From: Hoeflea algicola | GTDB taxonomy: Bacteria > Pseudomonadota > Alphaproteobacteria > Rhizobiales > Rhizobiaceae | Assembly (NCBI RefSeq): GCF_026619415.1 | Contig: NZ_JAOVZR010000001.1 | Location: 1,612,001 to 1,676,000, forward strand | Length of the DNA: 64,000 nucleotides | Direction of reading: 5' to 3' | Shown here: piece by piece, positions 1 through 8,483 of the stretch | Numbering within the stretch: the stretch's first letter is position 1 | How the letters are laid out: each line of letters starts with the position of its first letter | Program-made: the position numbers and the translations under genes | The notes under the pieces: model-generated | Databases searched by the model: none | Told to the model about the DNA's origin: nothing | What the model saw: only the letters and a program-made list of their open reading frames with translations

Positions 1-1458
1 AAACAGCACGGAATTCGCGCCGGTCACCAGGTCCAGCCGTTGCTGACAGGACGCCGGCTCCAGCACATCCACAGGCACCGGCCGCACCGCCACCTGCGTA
101 TCGGCTTCATAGCCCTCCGGCAGATCCTCAGCCATTGTCCGTTCAATGGCCAGCAGCGCCGCTGGGTTGAGGGCGTCTCCCTGTAACGTCAGCTTCCGGT
201 CGACCAACCGAACCTCAGCATCATCAAGCCGGCTGAGCGCCTGCAAGGCTACCAATGCTGCCGCATCAAACCCTTCCGGGGCACCACCGGCAGTCTTTTG
301 CCGATCATCAATCGCCAGCGTTCCAAATTTCAGCCCGGCTGTCTCCGCAAGTCGCGCCCGGATAGCCCCGCCTGGAACAAATCCCTGCAAAACGAGCCCT
401 GCGTCAGATACGCTGGCCGACCATTCGAAGGGCGAGATCGCTGCTATGCCGATATCGGCGGTGCCAAGCACCAGCCCGCTGTCAAAACCGGCATCGAGAA
501 GCTGCTGAACCTCGCGGAATTCATCGCCATTGGCGGCCTGCCCGGACAAATCCAGCACATTGCCACTGATCGAAGCCTGCCCTTCTACCAGATGCGATAG
601 AACCGACATGGCTTCTTTCGAGGCCGCAAGCCAGTCGACACGGTCAGGCACGCCAGTTGCAAGCAGCATTTCGTCGACAAGTGGCACACCCGGTTTGGCC
701 AGCCCGGCCGCATCGGCAATTTGCTGGCGGATTGCCAGGCTCGGCGCGTAGCCCCCCAATGTGATGCAGTCTGCATCAATTTTGGCCTTCCAGCCATAGC
801 CATCGGACACCGCCGCAGGTGTGATTTCCACATCACCGAGAATCCCACCCGCAGGTAGCGGTTCGGAAAGGGCGGTCAATGCGGCCTCATGATCTTCAGG
901 ATTGAGCGCCTGCCCGCTCACATTGACGACAGTATCTGTGATTTCCACAGCCCCGGTGGAAAACCAGGAAAATGCCGCAAGCCCGAAATCGGCCAATTCC
1001 GTCAACTGCGCGGGCGCGCCGCGCGCCAGTTTCATCTGATCCAGCAATGCAATTCCTGGAAGCATGGCGGTCAGATCGGCAATTACCTGTTTGCGTGTTG
1101 TCTCGTTGGGTACGAAACCGCTCAACGTTACGCCGCTTTCGGTTTTTGCAGCCGACAGACGATAGGGCGACTGCACCGGCAACAAGCCTGATGCGTTCTC
1201 CACCACGCGCACACCGTAAAGATTTTGGGTAATTTCGAGCACTTTGGCGCGGCTTGGCTCGTCGGGTGCCAGGCCGGTGAGCCTGAGATCGCGCCCGCGC
1301 ACCGAAACTTGAACCCATCCCTGATGGGGTTCCAGTGCCAGGAGCGCGCGCTTTCTGAGATCGGCTTCAATGGTATCGGCGCGAAACCACATCGCCAGAG
1401 CGGTCAGACACGCGACCGTCGCCAGCCCCGGCCAGATCCAGGATTTCCAGTTGACCAT
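1..1458 (-). CDS. Envelope protein with BON-like region and three internal repeats (OmpA-family-like), C-terminus outside window
   Basis: The frame is open from an ATG at 1458 to the left edge, 486 codons with no stop, so the C-terminus is missing. A GGAG ribosome site precedes the ATG. Residues 1-25 form one hydrophobic membrane anchor. Residues 45-95 look BON-like. Three repeats of about 120 residues follow (about 98-216, 222-343, 345-462). Each opens with a G-[FY]-[VA]-P motif and an alternating hydrophobic/charged helix, and each contains a second motif of the type L-x-G-x-A-x-N. The last visible residues (C-Q-Q-R-L ... V-L-F) resemble the start of an OmpA/MotB peptidoglycan-binding domain, as in rhizobial OmpA-family proteins with BON repeats, but that domain is outside the window. 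A periplasmic, inner-membrane-anchored, wall-binding protein is inferred. Confidence 0.7.
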   Translation of the reverse strand, partial: MVNWKSWIWPGLATVACLTALAMWFRADTIEADLRKRALLALEPHQGWVQVSVRGRDLRLTGLAPDEPSRAKVLEITQNLYGVRVVENASGLLPVQSPYRLSAAKTESGVTLSGFVPNETTRKQVIADLTAMLPGIALLDQMKLARGAPAQLTELADFGLAAFSWFSTGAVEITDTVVNVSGQALNPEDHEAALTALSEPLPAGGILGDVEITPAAVSDGYGWKAKIDADCITLGGYAPSLAIRQQIADAAGLAKPGVPLVDEMLLATGVPDRVDWLAASKEAMSVLSHLVEGQASISGNVLDLSGQAANGDEFREVQQLLDAGFDSGLVLGTADIGIAAISPFEWSASVSDAGLVLQGFVPGGAIRARLAETAGLKFGTLAIDDRQKTAGGAPEGFDAAALVALQALSRLDDAEVRLVDRKLTLQGDALNPAALLAIERTMAEDLPEGYEADTQVAVRPVPVDVLEPASCQQRLDLVTGANSVLF

Positions 1459-1584
1459 GATGTCTCCGCCAAGAATTCGTCATGGGCGAACCTAGCATCG
1501 CACATCCGGCTTGGCCAAGCCAAAAGCCGGAAGGGGCGGAGAACGGTGGCTACGGGCATAGCATTGCCGGAACAAGGACAAAAA

Positions 1585-1610
1585 AACCCGGCAGCCTAGG
1601 CTGCCGGGTT
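1585..1610 (-). terminator. Rho-independent terminator of porin gene
   Basis: A perfect 26-nt palindrome with a GC-rich stem is flanked on its left by a run of A residues (1580-1586). Read on the minus strand this is a stem followed by a T tract, just downstream of the porin stop at 1635. A second small inverted repeat (1618-1634) sits at the stop itself. Confidence 0.85.
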
Positions 1611-1634
1611 CTATCAGATCAAACCGAGGTTTGA

Positions 1635-2792
1635 TTAGAACGAGCGCTGCACGCGGAGCATGGCGCCGAAGTCGCCGTCGGTGCCTGCGACACCGCTGTC
1701 AGCATAGACCAGTTCCGGGGTGATCACGAGACCAGGGACCAGCGTGTAGTTGACGTTACCAACAATCGACCAAGCGTCGGAGTTAGCAGCAATGTTGCTT
1801 TCGATCCACTGACCCTGAAGGTTGATGGTTGCCTTTTCAGACACCTTCAGCGAACCACCGCCGATAACCGACCATGTTTCGTCGGTGCGGGCGCCGTTTG
1901 CCCAAGTGGTGTAACCCGAAGAGTTTTCACCATACATGACCATTGCGAAGACCGAAGCCATGTCGTTGATGGCTACGTCGGCGCGGAGCTTGGCAGCCCA
2001 GCCGCCGTACTGAACGGCACCCAGATCGTCACGGGAATCCCATGCGAACACACCGGAGAGATCGACCATGCCGGCATTGTAGCCAAGACCGACGACAACA
2101 TGCGGCATGTAGTCATCAATACCCCAGCCGGCGCGTGCCGTAGCGGCAAGCGCAACACCGTTAACATATCCTGTATCACTAGCACCCTGCTCAAGAGCGA
2201 TAGCTGCGCGGAAAGCGCCGCCATTGTAGGTGTAGCTGATCAGGTTGGTGTCAAACGGGCCGTAGGAACCATCGTTGATCACGGCGCCGGCATAACCGGT
2301 GAAGGTGGTGAACAGCGATTCGTCCTTACCAACGCGCAGACCACCAAGCTGGATCCAAGCGAAGTTCAACGACAGGTTGGTGCCATGGCTATAACCATTA
2401 GCTGTCGCAACGGGGAAAGTTCCCGGAACAACATCCTGGTTATCCGACCAGTTGAAACGGGTCTCGGTGTAGGTGCGCAGGGTACCGAGTTCGGTTTCCG
2501 AAGCGGTCGATGTGCGGAACGAGAAACGCATGTTCTGGCTGTAGGTTTCGTCACCGGTACGCGAAGTGTGCGCGAACAGGTCGCCGCCCTGGATGTCGTA
2601 ACGCAGGTAGCCGTGGATGCGCAGGCAGGTTTCGGTGCCCGGGATGTAGAAGTAGCCGGTGCCGAATGCATCGCAAACGCGGACATATTCAACGGGTTCC
2701 GGCTCAGCTGCAACGATAGCGTCTGCAGCGCGAGCGCCGGATACAGCAACGAGGGCTGCTGCGGAGCCGAGGAGTAGGCTCTTGATGTTCAT
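1635..2792 (-). CDS. Outer-membrane porin, Omp2b/RopA family (Porin_2)
   Basis: 385 residues. The N-terminus (M-N-I-K-S-L-L-L-G-S) is a classical signal peptide ending A-R-A-A-D. The mature start has the hallmark of Rhizobiales Porin_2 proteins: V-E-Y-V-R-V-C-D-A-F-G, then Y-F-Y-I-P-G-T-E-T-C-L-R-I-H-G-Y-L-R-Y-D. The C-terminus ends in V-Q-R-S-F, the terminal Phe expected for outer-membrane barrels. The start at 2792 is chosen because a strong CTGGAGG site lies just upstream; the in-frame ATG 18 bases earlier would place that site inside the gene. It forms a passive diffusion channel for small hydrophilic solutes. It is a close paralogue of the porin at 3539, on the opposite strand. Confidence 0.95.
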   Translation of the reverse strand: MNIKSLLLGSAAALVAVSGARAADAIVAAEPEPVEYVRVCDAFGTGYFYIPGTETCLRIHGYLRYDIQGGDLFAHTSRTGDETYSQNMRFSFRTSTASETELGTLRTYTETRFNWSDNQDVVPGTFPVATANGYSHGTNLSLNFAWIQLGGLRVGKDESLFTTFTGYAGAVINDGSYGPFDTNLISYTYNGGAFRAAIALEQGASDTGYVNGVALAATARAGWGIDDYMPHVVVGLGYNAGMVDLSGVFAWDSRDDLGAVQYGGWAAKLRADVAINDMASVFAMVMYGENSSGYTTWANGARTDETWSVIGGGSLKVSEKATINLQGQWIESNIAANSDAWSIVGNVNYTLVPGLVITPELVYADSGVAGTDGDFGAMLRVQRSF

Positions 2793-3538
2793 GTTCTGAC
2801 CTCCAGTCAAAAGTATTTAAAGGGTCTGGGTTTTCGCTGAAGGACAGCATTCCCTGCCCCATCCCCACGATGGAAGAAGAAAGACGGTGCCCGCCTTGGC
2901 TTCGAAAATGAACATACTCGCCAGCGCCGACCGCGCAACGCCGATCAACCCGGTTGGCAGGTCCCCGGCATGCCTTCACATCGGCCTGTTGCACAAATGA
3001 CACGAAATCTGAGCCAGCCGGGCGATTTGTTTACCTCTCATTAGGATTCTCGCCCTCATCGAGCTCGGATTCCTGATGCCTGACACGAGAATCAGCCGGA
3101 AAGTCGGGATTTAGCGTGGCATTGCTGATTCCCTTGTTTTTGCGGCAAATTGGAATCAACAGCGCAGAAACCTGACACCAACATGCAACGCAGCTTTCTT
3201 GCCTTCTTTATGTAGCCGCCCCGGCGCCCGCGGCCTGCCCGGCACAGCGGGGCTTGTATTATAAGGGATGGCATTGCCTGCAGTATGCCAGTGAGGGCCG
3301 CACCCATCCGCCCGGCCGCTGATATTTTAGCCAGGACGGACGAGCGTTAAGAGCAAAACGGAGGCATCGTTGGTCCGCGGGCAGAAGGGCCATCGCCTCA
3401 TTCATCCGCCATGCAGACACAGCTCGCCGAACCTGAACGCGTTTTTTCAAGTGAAGAGAAGTAATAATTATTGTTATATAACAAATGGATAGCTCGAGAT
3501 GTAATGTTCCCGCTCATCTTTTGACTGGAGGTCAGAAC
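2793..3538. other. 746-bp intergenic region between divergent porin genes
   Basis: No convincing gene is present. The two ends carry the same leader, roughly TTGACTGGAGGTCAGAACATG, in inverted orientation (about 2789-2814 and 3520-3541). Both porin promoters should lie here. The stretch before 3485 is AT-rich. I could not assign an operator or small RNA. Confidence 0.6.
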
Positions 3539-4723
3539 ATGAAAATCAAGAGCTTACTCCTCGGCTCCGCAGCAGCCCTCGTCGCTGTATCCGGCGTTCA
3601 GGCTGCCGACGCTATCGTCGCAGCTGAGCCGGAACCCGTTGAATATGTTCGCGTTTGCGACGCATTCGGCTCCGGCTACTTCTACATCCCGGGCACCGAA
3701 ACCTGCCTGCGCATCCACGGCTACATCCGTTATGACATTGGCGGCGGCGACCTGTTTGACCGCACCTCTGCGACCGGTGACGAAACCTACAACCAGCGTA
3801 CTCGCTTTTCGTTCCGTACGTCGACGGCTTCGGAAACCGAACTCGGCACTCTTCGCACCTACACCGAGACTCGGTTCCAGTGGGATACCAACAGCAACTA
3901 CAACACAGCTGCCCCTGCCGGTGCTGCTGACGGTTACGACACCTCGTCCGAATTCTCGGTCAACTTCGCCTGGATCGAGCTCGGCGGTCTTCGGGTTGGT
4001 AAAAGCGAATCCGCGTTCATCACCTTCACCGGTTATGCCGGCAACGTAGCGAACGATGACTTTCTCTTCTCTGCAGGCCCGTATGACACCAACCTGCTCA
4101 GCTACACCTACAATAGTGGCGCCTTCAGCGCGATCCTTTCACTTGAACAGGGCGTCAACAGTTATGGTGCAGCAGGCACCAAATATGATGCTAATGCCTT
4201 CAACGGTGCGAGCGGCGCAAGGGGACAAGGATGGGGCATCGACGATTACATGCCGCATGTTGTCGCTGGCGTTGGCTACGATGCCGGTATGATTAATCTG
4301 CGTGGCATCTTCGCATGGGATTCCCGCGATGATTTCGCAGGCGAGATCCGTGGCGGTTGGGCTGCCAAGCTTCGTGCCGACGTCACCATCAATGATCAGG
4401 CTTCGGTCTTTGCAATGTTGCTCTATGGTGAAAACTCGTCTGGTTACACCACATGGGCCAACGGCACCGACGACGATGAGACCTTCGCCGTCATTGCGGG
4501 CGGTTCTTACCAGCTGACAGAGAAAGCAAGCCTGAACGTTCAAGGTAACTGGCGCGAAAGCAATACGGCCGGTGAGGACGACGCATGGAGCCTCGTCGGC
4601 AACGTCATCTATGAGGTTGTTCCTGGCCTGACCGTGGCTCCGGAAATCGCATGGGAAGATAACGGAGATGTGAACGACGACGGCGACTTCGGCGGTTTCC
4701 TCCGCGTACAGCGCTCGTTCTGA
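3539..4723 (+). CDS. Outer-membrane porin, Omp2b/RopA family (Porin_2), second copy
   Basis: 394 residues with signal peptide M-K-I-K-S-L-L-L-G-S ... V-Q-A-A-D. The same Porin_2 signature follows (Y-V-R-V-C-D-A-F-G; Y-I-P-G-T-E-T-C-L-R-I-H-G-Y) and the same terminal V-Q-R-S-F. The first 110 residues are nearly identical to the product of 1635-2792; the two diverge in surface-loop-like regions (about 120-150 and 205-235). The ATG at 3539 follows the same CTGGAGGTCAGAAC leader as the paralogue. An upstream in-frame ATG at 3485 is unlikely because it would place the ribosome site inside the coding region. Diverging loops suggest different pore or phage/antigen properties, which is inference. Confidence 0.95.
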   Translation: MKIKSLLLGSAAALVAVSGVQAADAIVAAEPEPVEYVRVCDAFGSGYFYIPGTETCLRIHGYIRYDIGGGDLFDRTSATGDETYNQRTRFSFRTSTASETELGTLRTYTETRFQWDTNSNYNTAAPAGAADGYDTSSEFSVNFAWIELGGLRVGKSESAFITFTGYAGNVANDDFLFSAGPYDTNLLSYTYNSGAFSAILSLEQGVNSYGAAGTKYDANAFNGASGARGQGWGIDDYMPHVVAGVGYDAGMINLRGIFAWDSRDDFAGEIRGGWAAKLRADVTINDQASVFAMLLYGENSSGYTTWANGTDDDETFAVIAGGSYQLTEKASLNVQGNWRESNTAGEDDAWSLVGNVIYEVVPGLTVAPEIAWEDNGDVNDDGDFGGFLRVQRSF

Positions 4724-4802
4724 TATCAGATATTCACTGGTTTCATGGACTTATGCCAGCGGCCTCCGTCGCCGGCATACTCATTTTCGCACGAAAAAAT
4801 TT

Positions 4803-4824
4803 GGTTCCGACGCGAGTCGGAACC
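4803..4824. repeat. Perfect inverted repeat, 9-bp arms, 4-base loop
   Basis: GGTTCCGAC, loop GCGA, then GTCGGAACC. It ends 4 bases before the likely integrase start at 4829 and lies 79 bases after the porin stop. An A/T run precedes it on the plus strand, so it would look like a terminator only when read on the minus strand. It could be a weak bidirectional terminator or a hairpin masking the integrase ribosome site. Confidence 0.6.
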
Positions 4825-4828
4825 GTTA

Positions 4829-5914
4829 ATGGCTAAAAACACACTTGATTTTAAGAATGCAATTGGAGTTTACAATTCCGGGAAGTATCCCCTGGAAGTT
4901 GCATTCGTGTTCACCCCATTGGGCCATCAGCCCCCCACCCCTCCGCGCTCCACCGCTATTGACCTTGTTTCCCTCTGGCGACAGCACGCCGGAGTTCTTT
5001 GGGAAAGCGGTCCTCACAAAGACAGTTGTCGTGCCTTTATTTTTGAAATACACGACTTCATGGTATTGCAAAACATTGCAACCTATGATGACATTTTGAT
5101 AGATAAGCTGGTTGATCGCTTTCGAAGTCGCGGCAACCGAAATTCAACCATAAATCGCAAATTATCAGCGCTCTACCGGTTGTTACGGAAAGCAAACAGG
5201 AGCGGACAGATTCCACGGCTCCCAACTTATGTTCGTTTACGCGAACGCAACTCCCGCGTGCGGTTCCTGACCGCTGCGGAAGAGGCGTGGATGTTTCACA
5301 CCATCGCCCAGCACAACCCGCATCACGAACTTCTGTGCCGTTTTCTGGTTGATACAGGTGCCCGTGTCGGCGAGGCTCTGGCACTCAAATGGAACGATAT
5401 TCAGGGCAATACCGCCACTTTCTGGATCACCAAATCCGGCAAAAGCCGCTCGGTTCCTTTAACGATTCGCGCCGCCCAGGCGCTAAGTTCCGCACGAAGG
5501 TTTGGTGGAATCGGGCCCTTTTCAACAATTTCCTATCCAAATTTCAAATATAATTGGAACAGGGCGCGAAAGCTCAATAATTTTGACAATGACCCGCATA
5601 TGGTGCCACACATCCTGCGCCACACCTGCGCCTCGCGCCTCGTACAGGCCGGGATTGATCTCAGGCGGGTACAGAGCTTTCTCGGCCACCAGACCATCCA
5701 GATGACCTTGCGTTACGCCCATCTCGCCACCGACGATCTTGACCAATGTGCAGTTGCGCTTGACGCGATCAACAGCACGACTGGCACAAGAGCTTCGACA
5801 ACCAAGCCCTCTCCACGGCAGGCAAAGAGCAAGCCGGCGCCGAAAAAAACCAGAGAAAACCGACAGGCCGAACGGCGGAAAGCGGCGCAACCCCTGCAAA
5901 ACAACACCGCATAG
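4829..5914 (+). CDS. Tyrosine recombinase / phage-type integrase
   Basis: 361 residues from the ATG at 4829; an in-frame ATG at 4745 would add 28 residues, but those overlap the inverted repeat. An N-terminal SAM-like core-binding domain (about 20-115) precedes the catalytic domain. The catalytic residues are visible: Arg in D-T-G-A-R-V-G-E-A, Lys in T-K-S-G-K-S-R, H-I-L-R-H-T, the G-H-Q box, and Tyr in L-R-Y-A-H-L. The C-terminus is a long Lys/Arg/Pro-rich tail. It is likely to catalyse site-specific integration or excision. It lies 193 bp 5' of a tRNA-Ser gene, a common attachment target, although integrases more often lie 3' of the tRNA. It may belong to a degraded island. Confidence 0.88.
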   Translation: MAKNTLDFKNAIGVYNSGKYPLEVAFVFTPLGHQPPTPPRSTAIDLVSLWRQHAGVLWESGPHKDSCRAFIFEIHDFMVLQNIATYDDILIDKLVDRFRSRGNRNSTINRKLSALYRLLRKANRSGQIPRLPTYVRLRERNSRVRFLTAAEEAWMFHTIAQHNPHHELLCRFLVDTGARVGEALALKWNDIQGNTATFWITKSGKSRSVPLTIRAAQALSSARRFGGIGPFSTISYPNFKYNWNRARKLNNFDNDPHMVPHILRHTCASRLVQAGIDLRRVQSFLGHQTIQMTLRYAHLATDDLDQCAVALDAINSTTGTRASTTKPSPRQAKSKPAPKKTRENRQAERRKAAQPLQNNTA

Positions 5915-6106
5915 CAGGCGTGAACATCTCGCCCCCTAAGGCCTGTCGCGCAAAAATGTGCAGCGGATTTGCGATTAAGAAATTCGAATGCAAAGAGCAG
6001 ATGCGCGTCATCCGGGCCCGGTTTGCTGCGACGCGCTCCAGTCCTCGGCTCTTCCATCAAATTTCTGTTGATTACCACGCCACGCTAAGGTAACAGACCA
6101 CTCAAC

Positions 6107-6196
6107 GGAGAGGTGGCCGAGTGGTCGAAGGCGCTCCCCTGCTAAGGGAGTATACCGGGAACGGTATCGAGGGTTCGAATCCCTTCCTCTCCGCCA
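6107..6196 (+). tRNA. tRNA-Ser (anticodon GCT)
   Basis: A 90-nt gene with a 7-bp acceptor stem (GGAGAGG pairing with CCTCTCC), discriminator G and encoded CCA at 6194-6196. The anticodon stem-loop CTCCCCTGCTAAGGGAG shows anticodon GCT. The long variable arm (TATACCGGGAACGGTAT) and T loop GGTTCGAATCC are typical of serine tRNAs. It decodes AGC/AGU. Its 3' end is a possible integration site for elements such as the neighbouring integrase. Confidence 0.97.
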
Positions 6197-6448
6197 CTTT
6201 ATTTGAGTAACTGCATGTTTTTATTGAAAAATATGAGTTTAACTCCTACGAGACCCTACCAATATCCCTAACTTGTCGACTTGTGCTGATGCAAAACTCA
6301 TTGCAAATCGCTTTACCAGCACACCTCGAATTGCCACCTACCGAATCTGGGGCATCAAGACGGCTTGACGATTCTGGGAAACCCGCCTCTATTGCCGTCG
6401 AAGTCACTGTTTGCGGGTCACGGCTTGGAACCTCAGATAAAAACTCCA

Positions 6449-6832
6449 ATGATTATGGTACTATTCGCGGCGGCGTTGGCGGGATGTGTCTCGTCAACGG
6501 GCGAAAGTATCCCCGGCCCCAGCGGCGCAGCTATGTCCCAAGCAAAATGCAACGGATCACCTAATGGCTGCATGAAACAGGCTGCTGATATGTGCAAAGG
6601 CCCCTACCAAGTTATTGATAGCTCCAGCAATGCAGGCGGTCTTTTGGCCGACATCCTGCCTGGACCTGTCACTTGGTACCGAATGTCATTCCAATGTGGA
6701 AAATCAGACGGCAGAATGCCTACTTTCCCGTTTCGTGGTCAGCAATACACGCCGCCTCCGGTTGTTTTTTCAAAACCAACTACGACAACCTGTAACAGGT
6801 TCGGCAATAGCGTAACCTGCAACAGCTATTAA
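6449..6832 (+). CDS. Small lipoprotein, unknown function
   Basis: 127 residues from the ATG at 6449. The hydrophobic start runs into a lipobox L-A-G-C with Cys at residue 13, so it is probably lipid-anchored. The body has several Cys residues (C-N-G-S-P-N-G-C-M, then M-C-K-G, then Q-C-G) and ends in the pattern T-C-N-R-F-G-N-S-V-T-C-N-S-Y, a tail I associate with small bacterial and phage lipoproteins of unknown role. No clear ribosome site precedes this ATG. An in-frame ATG exists at 6365 but would bury the lipobox. It lies between tRNA-Ser and a mobile-type gene, so it may be cargo of an island. Confidence 0.6.
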   Translation: MIMVLFAAALAGCVSSTGESIPGPSGAAMSQAKCNGSPNGCMKQAADMCKGPYQVIDSSSNAGGLLADILPGPVTWYRMSFQCGKSDGRMPTFPFRGQQYTPPPVVFSKPTTTTCNRFGNSVTCNSY

Positions 6833-6855
6833 GGGCTGACACGGTCTTCATTTTG

Positions 6856-7461
6856 TCACCAGATTAGCCAACGCCCGAACATAGCCATCCCCGCCCGTTC
6901 CGCTTGCTTGTCCAGCGCCTCACCGTGCTCCGCGAGCCTATCATAAGTTCGCCAGTGCATCCCCTTTGGCTTTTCCGGGAACGGGTCATCCGTGCAAGGC
7001 GAACCGCCATGCCGCCGTCTGAATTTTTGGGCTTTCGATAGCGCTCGCTGATAAGGCGCTTCATGCTGCGATTGATAGGCTAGGTTCCAGCACTTGCGGC
7101 ACCGGTAGTGCGTGCCGCCGTAAAGCACGGAGCATTTCCCACGACATGAGAGACAAACGAACCAGCGCCGCCGACCGCCGAAATGCTGTTGCGAATAGGC
7201 AAAGGGAACTGTCTCGCTCACCTCCTGCCAATCCACGACACCATACGCCCGATATTTGTAGATTAATTCCATACTGTTTTCGTGCATCCGAAAGCGGATA
7301 TCGCCTGAAGGCTCCCCGCCCCGGCTCCATGATAACGAGCCATAGTATCCCGGTTGCAGCATTCCCCGCCTTCTGAGAAAGGTAAGTTCAATGCGGGTAT
7401 AGCTTTCGCATGTGTCCCTGCTTCCGCACCGCCAGATATTTCCAGAGCCTATTCCGCCCAT
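6856..7461 (-). CDS. Zinc-ribbon protein of a mobile-element-associated family, unknown function
   Basis: 201 residues, starting M-G-G-I-G-S-G after a GGAG site. The central block F-G-G-R-R-R-W-F-V-C-L-S-C followed by L-Y-G-G-T-H-Y-R-C-R-K-C-W-N-L-A-Y-Q-S-Q gives a C-x2-C ... C-x2-C zinc ribbon (about residues 102-130). The C-terminal part is basic and helical (R-A-L-S-K-A-Q-K-F-R-R-R) and includes P-K-G-M-H-W-R-T-Y. I recognise this architecture from an unnamed family common in proteobacterial genomes near integrases and transposons. Nucleic-acid binding is inferred from the ribbon and the charge. No enzymatic motif is seen. It lies between the lipoprotein and an IS3 element. Confidence 0.75.
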   Translation of the reverse strand: MGGIGSGNIWRCGSRDTCESYTRIELTFLRRRGMLQPGYYGSLSWSRGGEPSGDIRFRMHENSMELIYKYRAYGVVDWQEVSETVPFAYSQQHFGGRRRWFVCLSCRGKCSVLYGGTHYRCRKCWNLAYQSQHEAPYQRALSKAQKFRRRHGGSPCTDDPFPEKPKGMHWRTYDRLAEHGEALDKQAERAGMAMFGRWLIW

Positions 7462-7635
7462 TTCACCGTCTCCGATTTAATCGAAATCATGTGGGAAATC
7501 GAACGCTTTGAAAAAGCGCTCTCAGGTTTTTCTTTTTTTCTCTTTTGGGTTTTGTTTCTCTCTAAGGTCTCGGTATCCGTATCTGTCTCTGTATATCGAT
7601 ATGGCGTGCCCCCATCAGGTGGTCCGGTTTGATTG

Positions 7636-8451
7636 TTAGTGCATCATGGGCGTCTGGTCCATCGGGACAATGCTTTCCGGCGCGGGCGGGCGGTAGCCCA
7701 GAGCGCTATGCGGCCTGACGGTGTTGTAGTGGATACGCCATTGCTCGATCAGGATTTGCGCCTCCCTTAGGCTGTAGAAGATTTCGCCGTTCAGCAGCTC
7801 GTCGCGGAACCGGGCGTTGAAGCTTTCGCAGTATCCGTTCTCCCATGGTGAGCCTGGCTCTATGTAGGCCGTCTTGGCTCCAACAGCTGCAATCCAATCC
7901 CGCACTTTCTGGGCGATAAATTCCGGCCCATTGTCCGACCGAATGTATTCCGGCGGGCCGCGCAGGATGAATAGGTCTGTCAGAGCATCCAGCACGTCCG
8001 TTGAGTTGAGCTTGCGGTCCACGCGGATCATGAGTGCCTCCCTGGTGTATTCGTCGATGATATTCAGCGTCCGATAGACGCGGCCGTCAGCGGTTCGATC
8101 CTGGACGAAGTCGTAGGACCAGACGTGGTTTGGCCGTTTCGGTCTGAGACGCACACATGATCCGTCGTTCAGCCAAAGCCGCCCCTTTTTCTTCTGCTTT
8201 TGTGGCACTTTCAGCCCTTCACGCCGCCAGATGCGCTCAACCCGCTTATGGTTTACCTGCCAGCCCGCGTTGTTCAGCAGACCGGTGACCATGCGATACC
8301 CATAGCGCCCGTACTTGTCGGCCAGTTCGATGATATCATCGGTCAGCCGTTCTTCATCTGCCCGGCCCTGTGGCACCTTGCGCTGTGTGGATCGGTGTTG
8401 TCCGAGCGTGCGGCAGGCGCGGCGTTCTGATACGCCGAGCTCCCGCCGCAC
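7636..8451 (-). CDS. IS3 transposase OrfB (DDE catalytic part)
   Basis: 271 residues from the internal ATG; the same frame continues upstream to the frameshift signal at 8493-8499, adding the segment ending R-R-R-K-C-I-D-H-V. It has an HTH_21-like region (about 30-75), then an rve integrase core with Asp in W-S-Y-D-F-V, Asp in R-S-D-N-G-P-E-F and Glu in G-Y-C-E-S-F-N. The final R-P-H-S-A-L-G-Y motif is standard for IS3 transposases. It is normally made as an OrfAB fusion by -1 ribosomal slippage. Confidence 0.95.
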   Translation of the reverse strand: MRRELGVSERRACRTLGQHRSTQRKVPQGRADEERLTDDIIELADKYGRYGYRMVTGLLNNAGWQVNHKRVERIWRREGLKVPQKQKKKGRLWLNDGSCVRLRPKRPNHVWSYDFVQDRTADGRVYRTLNIIDEYTREALMIRVDRKLNSTDVLDALTDLFILRGPPEYIRSDNGPEFIAQKVRDWIAAVGAKTAYIEPGSPWENGYCESFNARFRDELLNGEIFYSLREAQILIEQWRIHYNTVRPHSALGYRPPAPESIVPMDQTPMMH

Positions 8452-8483
8452 ATGGTCGATGCACTTGCGCCGACGCGAAGGGC

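Noticed and set aside
3092..3450. Small minus-strand open frames between the porins
   Set aside because: No ribosome sites, no recognisable domains and unusual composition; more likely regulatory DNA.
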